Origin: JBAXEO01 sp964541375
GTDB taxonomy: Bacteria; Actinomycetota; Coriobacteriia; Anaerosomatales; JAAXUF01
NCBI GenBank assembly: GCA_964541375.1
Contig: CAZIPT010000042.1
Span: forward strand, 1-17,973
Direction: 5' to 3'
DNA: 17,973 nt
The notes below the pieces were generated by a model, which was given only the letters and a program-made list of their open reading frames with translations, had not been told where the DNA came from and searched no databases. Position 1 is the first letter of the stretch, and the number at the start of each line of letters is the position of its first letter. The translations under genes and the position numbers were made by a program. This document shows, one piece after another, positions 13,491 through 17,973 of the stretch.

Positions 13491-15004
13491 GCCAAATCCG
13501 CGAAGGAAACGAGCTTGGCGGCGTCATCGAAGAGGCGACGCCCGCGTCGACCGGCGCATACCGCCGCATCCTGCGAAACCAGCAGTTCCGCCGTCTCTGG
13601 TACGCGCAGTTCGTCTCCGGTGTGGGCGACTGGCTCGTAATCGGATTCCTGATGCCGCTGGTGACGGCGCTTTCCGGCGGCTCCTCGTTCGCGGTCGCGG
13701 GAATCCTGATCGCCAAGATAATCCCGGCGCTTGTCTTCAGCTCGCTGACCGGCGTGCTGGTCGACCGCTTCGACCGCCGCAAGGTCATGATCACCGCCGA
13801 TCTGGTGCGCGCGGCGCTGGCCGTCGTACTCGTGTTCACTAACTCGCTTTGGGTCATCTATCTGGTCGTGGTTCTCATGGAGACTGCGTCGCTGTTCTTC
13901 TGGCCCGCGCGCAACTCTCTGATTCCCTACCTGGTCTCCGAGGACGACATCACCGCGGCAAACGGACTCGCCTACACCACCCAGCAGGCCAGCATGCTCA
14001 TCGGTCTGACGGCCGCCACGGCGATCCTGGCTGGCTTCGAGGCCGCGGTCCACGCACTGCTGGAGGCCAACCTTCCGATTGTTGGACGCTTTGTCGGCCT
14101 TTTCGCTCCGGCGCTCCTCGGCCCGCGCGCCGGCGTGACACTCGACGTGTTCACGTTCCTGTTCTCGGCGCTCATGGTGTTCACCATCAAGGTGGCAGCG
14201 CGTCCGTCTCACATGGCCGAGGGCGAGAACGCATTCGACCTGTCGCTGATCGGCAAGGACGTGGTCGAGTCGTTCCGCTTCCTCGCGCGCCACCGTGAGC
14301 TGCGCGGGCTGCTGGTCACCATCGGCCTCGCCATCCTGGGCGGCGGAGCGATCATCCCCGTAGGCTTCAGCTACGTGAAGAACAATCTCATCGGCGCGCT
14401 GCCGTTCGCTGATCGCTATACCGTGCTCCAGGAGCTGACCGCCACACCGGCGACGTTCATGCTGGTGTTCATGGCCCTCGGCATGGTCACCGGCGCACTG
14501 GTTGTTCCCCGGCTCGAGCACCGAGTCAAGCTGCAGCTGCTCTTCGCGGGCAGCGTCGCGGGCTTCGGCCTGGCCATGCTGGGTTTCGCGAGTGTCAACT
14601 ACTACTGGCTCGCTGGCATCTTCGCTATCGTCGCCGGGGCGTGCATCGCCACCGTCACCGTTGCCGGCAACAGCTACGTGGTGCGCACGACCGCGGACGA
14701 ACTCCGGGGACGGGTGTTCACCGCGTTGGAGTCGGTCATCAAGGTTTCTCTGCTCCTCTCGATGATCGTCATGGCGCCGCTGGCCGACTTCATCGGAAAG
14801 ATCGTCCAGGATTTCGTGGAGAAGAACGGCCTTGCCCCAAGCAGCGTTACCCTGACCGGTTCACGGATCACGCTTCAGATCTGCTCCTTCATCGTGTTGG
14901 GAGCTGCCGTCTACGCGTTCAAGGTCCTGCGCTGGCGTGCATGCGAAGAGCCTGAGTGCGAACCCGGCGACTCGGTCCATACGGAGGTGCCCGCCGATGC
15001 CTGA
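13487..15004 (+). CDS. MFS transporter (EntS/MFS_3-like)
   Basis: 505 aa with about 12 hydrophobic helices. The frame stays open upstream to 12830, but that part lies over the fumarase alpha gene. GTG 13487, overlapping the fumarase stop by 4 bases (GTGA) and preceded by AGGTGGG, is the real start. It reads MSQIREGNEL and reaches the first helix at about 37-60 (RLWYAQFVSGVGDWL). The MFS motif A is GVLVDRFDRRKVM (89-101), and its second-half counterpart is near residue 405 (DELRGRVFTALES). The closest family I recognise is that of macrolide/siderophore exporters of the MFS_3 type. An amphipathic insertion around residues 185-215 (EAAVHALLEANLPIVGRFVG) makes the first half long. The substrate is unknown. 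The gene separates the two fumarase subunits and overlaps the beta gene by 8 bases. Confidence 0.85.
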   Translation: MSQIREGNELGGVIEEATPASTGAYRRILRNQQFRRLWYAQFVSGVGDWLVIGFLMPLVTALSGGSSFAVAGILIAKIIPALVFSSLTGVLVDRFDRRKVMITADLVRAALAVVLVFTNSLWVIYLVVVLMETASLFFWPARNSLIPYLVSEDDITAANGLAYTTQQASMLIGLTAATAILAGFEAAVHALLEANLPIVGRFVGLFAPALLGPRAGVTLDVFTFLFSALMVFTIKVAARPSHMAEGENAFDLSLIGKDVVESFRFLARHRELRGLLVTIGLAILGGGAIIPVGFSYVKNNLIGALPFADRYTVLQELTATPATFMLVFMALGMVTGALVVPRLEHRVKLQLLFAGSVAGFGLAMLGFASVNYYWLAGIFAIVAGACIATVTVAGNSYVVRTTADELRGRVFTALESVIKVSLLLSMIVMAPLADFIGKIVQDFVEKNGLAPSSVTLTGSRITLQICSFIVLGAAVYAFKVLRWRACEEPECEPGDSVHTEVPADA

Positions 15005-15596
15005 ACCGATCCGCATCGAGCTGCCGGTTTCGCGCGTTCGGCTTGCCGAGCTCACGGCCGGCGACGAGGTGCGCCTCTTCGGCCCCGTCTACACCTCGCG
15101 TGACGCCGGCCACGAGCTCCTCCTCGCGCAACTCGCCGAGGAGGGCATGCTCCCGCACGGTCTCGACGGCGCGACGCTCTTCTACGCCGGCCCGACTCCG
15201 GCCGCAGCCGGCCGACCGGTCGGCTCCGTGGGGCCCACGACCGCAAAGCGCATGGACGCCGCCACCCCGGCCCTGCTCCAGGCGGGCGTGGTAGCCGCAA
15301 TCGGCAAGGGCGCCCGCTCCTCGGCGGTTCGCGAGGCGTTCGCCCAGACCGGCAGCGTCTACTTCGCCGCTGTCGGCGGCGCTGCAGCGCTGCTCGCTAC
15401 ACACGTGACCGCCGCCGAGCCGGTCGCATGGCCCCACCTTGGTACCGAGGCTCTCGTACGGATGACACTCGACGACTTCCCGGCGTTCGTCGCCATCGAC
15501 ACACGCGGCAACGACCTCTACGCCGACGCCCCCGCCGAGTGGCGCTCAACGAGGGGCGCCAGCAGTACGGGCGCGGCGCAGGGCGGTGCCCGGTGA
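14997..15596 (+). CDS. Class I fumarate hydratase, beta subunit
   Basis: 199 aa, the usual length of the separate C-terminal fumarase domain, which forms part of the active site. ATG 14997 is chosen over upstream starts because GGAGG (14983-14987) is 9 bases ahead and the family begins IRIELPVS. Typical motifs are LTAGDEVRLFGPVYTSRDAGH (18-38, read in parts), FYAGPTPA (62-69), GSVGPTTAKRMD (76-87) and a glycine-rich IGKG (102-105). VYFAAVGGAAALLA (about 121-134) is also a family hallmark. The gene overlaps the transporter stop by 8 bases and its own stop overlaps the tmk start (GTGA). The matching alpha subunit is at 12642-13490. The last 20 residues (Ser/Gly/Ala/Arg) look like a loose extension. 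Confidence 0.9.
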   Translation: MPEPIRIELPVSRVRLAELTAGDEVRLFGPVYTSRDAGHELLLAQLAEEGMLPHGLDGATLFYAGPTPAAAGRPVGSVGPTTAKRMDAATPALLQAGVVAAIGKGARSSAVREAFAQTGSVYFAAVGGAAALLATHVTAAEPVAWPHLGTEALVRMTLDDFPAFVAIDTRGNDLYADAPAEWRSTRGASSTGAAQGGAR

Positions 15597-16243
15597 ACGC
15601 CCCCGGCACCTTTATCACCTTCGAGGGCGGGGAGGGCACCGGCAAGTCCACCCAGATCCGCCTCCTCGCCCGGAAGCTCGGGGCCGCCGGCGCGACCGTT
15701 CGGCTGCTGCGCGAACCGGGCGGCACGGTTGTCGGCGAGGCGGTCCGGCACATCCTGCTCGACCCCGACCACGCCGAGATGGGCGTCTCGGCGGAGATAC
15801 TGCTCTACGAGGCGAGCCGCGCCCAGCTCGTCAGCCAGGTGATCGTCCCCGCGCTCGCCGACGGCGAGGTCGTCCTCTGCGACCGCTTCTACGACTCCAC
15901 CACTGCCTACCAGGGTTACGCCCGCGGTGTCGACCTCGACCGCATCGCCGGTCTCAACCGTGCCGCGACCGGTGGTCTTGAGCCCGACCGCACGCTGGTT
16001 CTCGACATCGACCCTGCCCTCGGCATCGCGCGAGCCACTGCCGAGACCACCGACCGCCTGGAGTCCGAGGACCTCGCATTCCACCAGCGCGTGCGCGACG
16101 GTTTCCTTGCAATCGCCGCCGACGAGCCCGCCCGCGTCCGCGTGGTCGACGGTTCTGGCACCGCCGAGCAGGTCGCCGAGCGTGTTGCCGCGGCCCTGGC
16201 TGACCTGCCTGCGCTCGCACCCTGGCTGGGCAGTGAGCGATGA
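15593..16243 (+). CDS. tmk: Thymidylate kinase
   Basis: Phosphorylates dTMP to dTDP in dTTP synthesis. 216 aa from GTG 15593, which overlaps the previous stop by 4 bases; the longer open frame from 15428 lies inside the fumarase gene and lacks the family N-terminus. The P-loop is FEGGEGTGKST (10-20). REPGGT follows at 41-46. The DR(Y/F) region is CDRFYDSTTAYQGYARG (96-112), with the DRF motif, and the LID region is near 149-162 (ATAETTDRLESED). holB begins within its stop codon. This is the classical Gram-positive tmk-holB pairing. Confidence 0.94.
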   Translation: MNAPGTFITFEGGEGTGKSTQIRLLARKLGAAGATVRLLREPGGTVVGEAVRHILLDPDHAEMGVSAEILLYEASRAQLVSQVIVPALADGEVVLCDRFYDSTTAYQGYARGVDLDRIAGLNRAATGGLEPDRTLVLDIDPALGIARATAETTDRLESEDLAFHQRVRDGFLAIAADEPARVRVVDGSGTAEQVAERVAAALADLPALAPWLGSER

Positions 16244-17364
16244 CCCGCTGCGTCTGGGACGATCTTGTCGGCCAGGAGCGTGTTGCGCGCTTCCTTCGAG
16301 CCGTCACCGACAACGACCACGTCAGCCACGCATACCTCTTTGTGGGGCCGCCGGGCTCGGGCAAGGCAACCGCCGCCCGCGCGCTCGCCTGCGCGCTGCT
16401 GTGTGACGACGACGGATGCGGCGCGTGTGCCGACTGCTACCGTGTTCGCCGAGGAGGCCATCCCGACGTCCATCTCATCGAGCCTGCCGGTACGGCGGGC
16501 TACCTCGCCGAGCAGGTCCGGGAGCTCTCCCACGATGTGAGCCTCGCGCCGATCGACGGCCGCCACAAGATCTACATCGTGTCCGACGCGGACCTATTCA
16601 ACGACTCCTCCGGCAACGCGCTCCTCAAGACGCTCGAAGAGCCGCCCGACGACGTGGTCATCATCCTGATGGCCCACAGCTTCGACGCCGTCATCCCCAC
16701 CATCGCCTCACGCTGCCAGGTCGTCCGCTTCCGCCGCATCCCGGCCACCGACGCTGCAGCGATGCTCGTCTCGATCACCGGCGCCGATCCGTCAGAGGCC
16801 GCGCAGGCGCTTGCCGCTGCCGGTGGCGTAGTGGCCCGTGCCCGCGACTTCCTCGCGAGCTCTCCTCGCCGAGAAGCCCGCGCTATCATCCTGCGAACGC
16901 TGAAGGATCTGTGCGACGCCGACGAGCTCGACGTCTTGCTCGCTGCCAAGGAGCTGCTCGCCGCGGTCAAGGCACCGCTCGAGGACGTGAAGTCGCTGCA
17001 GAGCGAGGAGCTGGCCGAGCAGGCGGACTTTCTGGGCAAGTCGGGAAACCGGGCGCTGGAGGAGCGGCACAAGCGCGAACTCACGAGCCGAGAGCGCGAG
17101 GGAATCGCCGAGGTGCTCAATGTCGCAGAGAGCTGGCTTCGCGATTGCTTGGTACTATCACTCGGCGTCGACGATCTGGTGGTCAACACCGACGCGTTCG
17201 ATGCGATAGCGGGCGTCGCCGCGATCATCACGCCGTCTGCAGCCGCCACGGCTCTGGGCTCGGTGAACGAGGCCCGGCGCCGCATATCGTACAATGTGAG
17301 CCCCCAGCTGGCCGTTGAGGCCATGCTCTTCGATATTCGAGAGGTGTTGCGATGCCCACGGTAG
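16240..17364 (+). CDS. holB: DNA polymerase III delta' subunit
   Basis: Clamp-loader component that loads the beta clamp for replication. 374 aa; ATG 16240 overlaps the tmk stop (ATGA). The AAA+ opening WDDLVGQERVARFL is followed by the Walker A-type GPPGSGKAT (36-44), complete except that Ala replaces the Thr/Ser after Lys. The zinc module has C55, C60, C63 and C66 (CDDDGCGACADC). The second AAA+ region has SDADLFNDSSGNALLKTLEEP (115-135, read in parts) and the SRC motif with the arginine finger (157-159). The C-terminal part is a helical collar domain. The stop lies 13 bases inside ricT. The A after GK is a change typical of delta' rather than of ATP-hydrolysing gamma/tau. Confidence 0.93.
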   Translation: MTRCVWDDLVGQERVARFLRAVTDNDHVSHAYLFVGPPGSGKATAARALACALLCDDDGCGACADCYRVRRGGHPDVHLIEPAGTAGYLAEQVRELSHDVSLAPIDGRHKIYIVSDADLFNDSSGNALLKTLEEPPDDVVIILMAHSFDAVIPTIASRCQVVRFRRIPATDAAAMLVSITGADPSEAAQALAAAGGVVARARDFLASSPRREARAIILRTLKDLCDADELDVLLAAKELLAAVKAPLEDVKSLQSEELAEQADFLGKSGNRALEERHKRELTSREREGIAEVLNVAESWLRDCLVLSLGVDDLVVNTDAFDAIAGVAAIITPSAAATALGSVNEARRRISYNVSPQLAVEAMLFDIREVLRCPR

Positions 17365-17973
17365 TGGGAGTCAAACTCAGATTCGCGCCCAAAACCCAGT
17401 GGTTCTCTCCCGGAGGCTTCGAGCCTGTCGAGGGCGACACCGTGATCGTGGAGACCGACCGCGGTACCGAGGTGGGCGCGGTCACCAAGCCGCCGCACGA
17501 GATCACCAACGCCGAGGTGCGCGGGCCGCTCAAGCCGCTCACGCGCGTCGCCACGGTCGAGGACCTTGCACGCCTGGAAGACTTCGCGGTTCAGGAACGC
17601 GCCGCGATCCCGGTGGTTCGCGAGTTGATCGCGCAGCACAAGCTGGACATGAAGCCCATCGAGGTCGAGTACCTTTTCGACGGCGACAAGGTCGTCTTCT
17701 ACTTCGTCGCCGAGGAGCGCGTGGACTTCCGCGAGCTCGTCAAGGATCTCGCCACTCGCTTCCACGCTCGCATCGATATGCGACAGGTTGGGGTGCGCGA
17801 CGAGGCCCGGATCGTCGGTGGCCTAGGCCACTGTGGGGAGCAGCTCTGCTGCGTCCGTTTCGGTGGAGAGTTCCAGCCCGTTTCAATCCGCATGGCCAAG
17901 GAGCAAGATCTCCCGCTGAACCCCTTGAAAATCTCGGGACTCTGCGGCAGACTCATGTGCTGTTTGCGCTATG
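17352..17973 (+). CDS. ricT: PSP1-domain protein RicT (YaaT), 3' truncated
   Basis: The reading frame begins at ATG 17352 (MPTVVGVKLRFAPKTQWF) with GAGGTG (17341-17346) 5 bases ahead, and runs to the window end without a stop (207 codons visible). The PSP1 C-terminal domain is recognisable by the cysteine motifs GHCGEQLCC (159-167, C161, C166, C167) and GLCGRLMCCLRY (196-207, C198, C203, C204). In B. subtilis, RicT works with RicA and RicF in an Fe-S-containing complex that promotes RNase Y-dependent mRNA processing and affects sporulation and biofilm formation. The partner genes are not in view. Its place after tmk-holB matches the B. subtilis neighbourhood. The overlap of 13 bases with holB points to translational coupling. 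Confidence 0.92.
   Translation, partial: MPTVVGVKLRFAPKTQWFSPGGFEPVEGDTVIVETDRGTEVGAVTKPPHEITNAEVRGPLKPLTRVATVEDLARLEDFAVQERAAIPVVRELIAQHKLDMKPIEVEYLFDGDKVVFYFVAEERVDFRELVKDLATRFHARIDMRQVGVRDEARIVGGLGHCGEQLCCVRFGGEFQPVSIRMAKEQDLPLNPLKISGLCGRLMCCLRY

Noticed and set aside
13475..14521. Minus-strand open frame of 348 codons opposite the MFS gene
   Set aside because: High-GC shadow; composition is His/Arg/Gln-rich with no motif, and the + strand frame is clearly a transporter.
16572..17765. Minus-strand open frame of 397 codons opposite holB and ricT
   Set aside because: Ser/Arg-rich shadow that spans two well-supported genes; no domain is recognisable.
1..17973. Mobile elements, CRISPR arrays, phage or integrase genes
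   Set aside because: None seen; genes are housekeeping or metabolic with uniform composition, and the only tandem repeat is the 15-bp duplication within a gene.

Overview
The window looks like chromosomal DNA of a high-GC actinobacterium. My best guess is an anaerobic member of the Coriobacteriia or a neighbouring class. This rests on high GC, frequent GTG/TTG starts, a class I (Fe-S) two-subunit fumarase, a LDH-like malate dehydrogenase, NiFe-hydrogenase maturation genes, and a candidate futalosine-type menaquinone enzyme. The taxonomic call is an inference. I see no tRNA, rRNA, CRISPR, IS element or phage gene. Almost all genes are on the + strand; the only minus-strand gene is a small STAS protein at 4475-4831.

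Layout. 1-2961: the C-terminal part of a radical-SAM-like protein, a MenG/UbiE methyltransferase and a TRZ/ATZ-type amidohydrolase that may be an aminodeoxyfutalosine deaminase. Together they look like a menaquinone module. 2962-4474: two small, poorly characterised membrane-anchored proteins, one Ser/Ala/Pro-rich and one with TPR-like repeats, each followed by a terminator-like hairpin. 4475-5292: two divergently transcribed anti-sigma-factor-antagonist (STAS) genes around a short promoter region. 5378-6460: a TatA/B-type gene followed in the same frame by tatC. 6491-8129: hypA, hypB and an HD-domain hydrolase, the last two joined by a GTGA overlap. The Tat genes next to hypAB suggest that a Tat-exported NiFe hydrogenase is made by this organism, although no hydrogenase gene is in view.

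8271-10796 encodes a type IA DNA topoisomerase whose motifs are those of the archaeal TopA family rather than the usual bacterial TopA. It carries four C-terminal zinc-ribbon-like modules and an actinobacterial-looking Lys/Ala tail. 10860-11555 encodes a short nitrilase-like protein that seems to lack the catalytic cysteine. 11556-11702 is a regulatory region with a perfect 11-bp hairpin and a -10 box (TAGAAT) centred inside a perfect inverted repeat.

11703-17973 is one compact run: mdh, fumarase alpha, an MFS transporter, fumarase beta, tmk, holB and ricT (cut by the window end). Most of these genes overlap by 4 to 13 bases or nearly touch. Malate dehydrogenase and fumarase form the malate-fumarate segment of the reductive or oxidative TCA pathway. 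tmk-holB-ricT is the widespread Gram-positive dTMP kinase / DNA polymerase III delta-prime / PSP1 neighbourhood. The notable points are the archaeal-type topoisomerase, the transporter gene between the two fumarase subunits, the apparently inactive nitrilase homologue, the palindromic mdh promoter, and the tatA-tatC junction where the Shine-Dalgarno sequence lies in a hairpin over the tatA stop codon.
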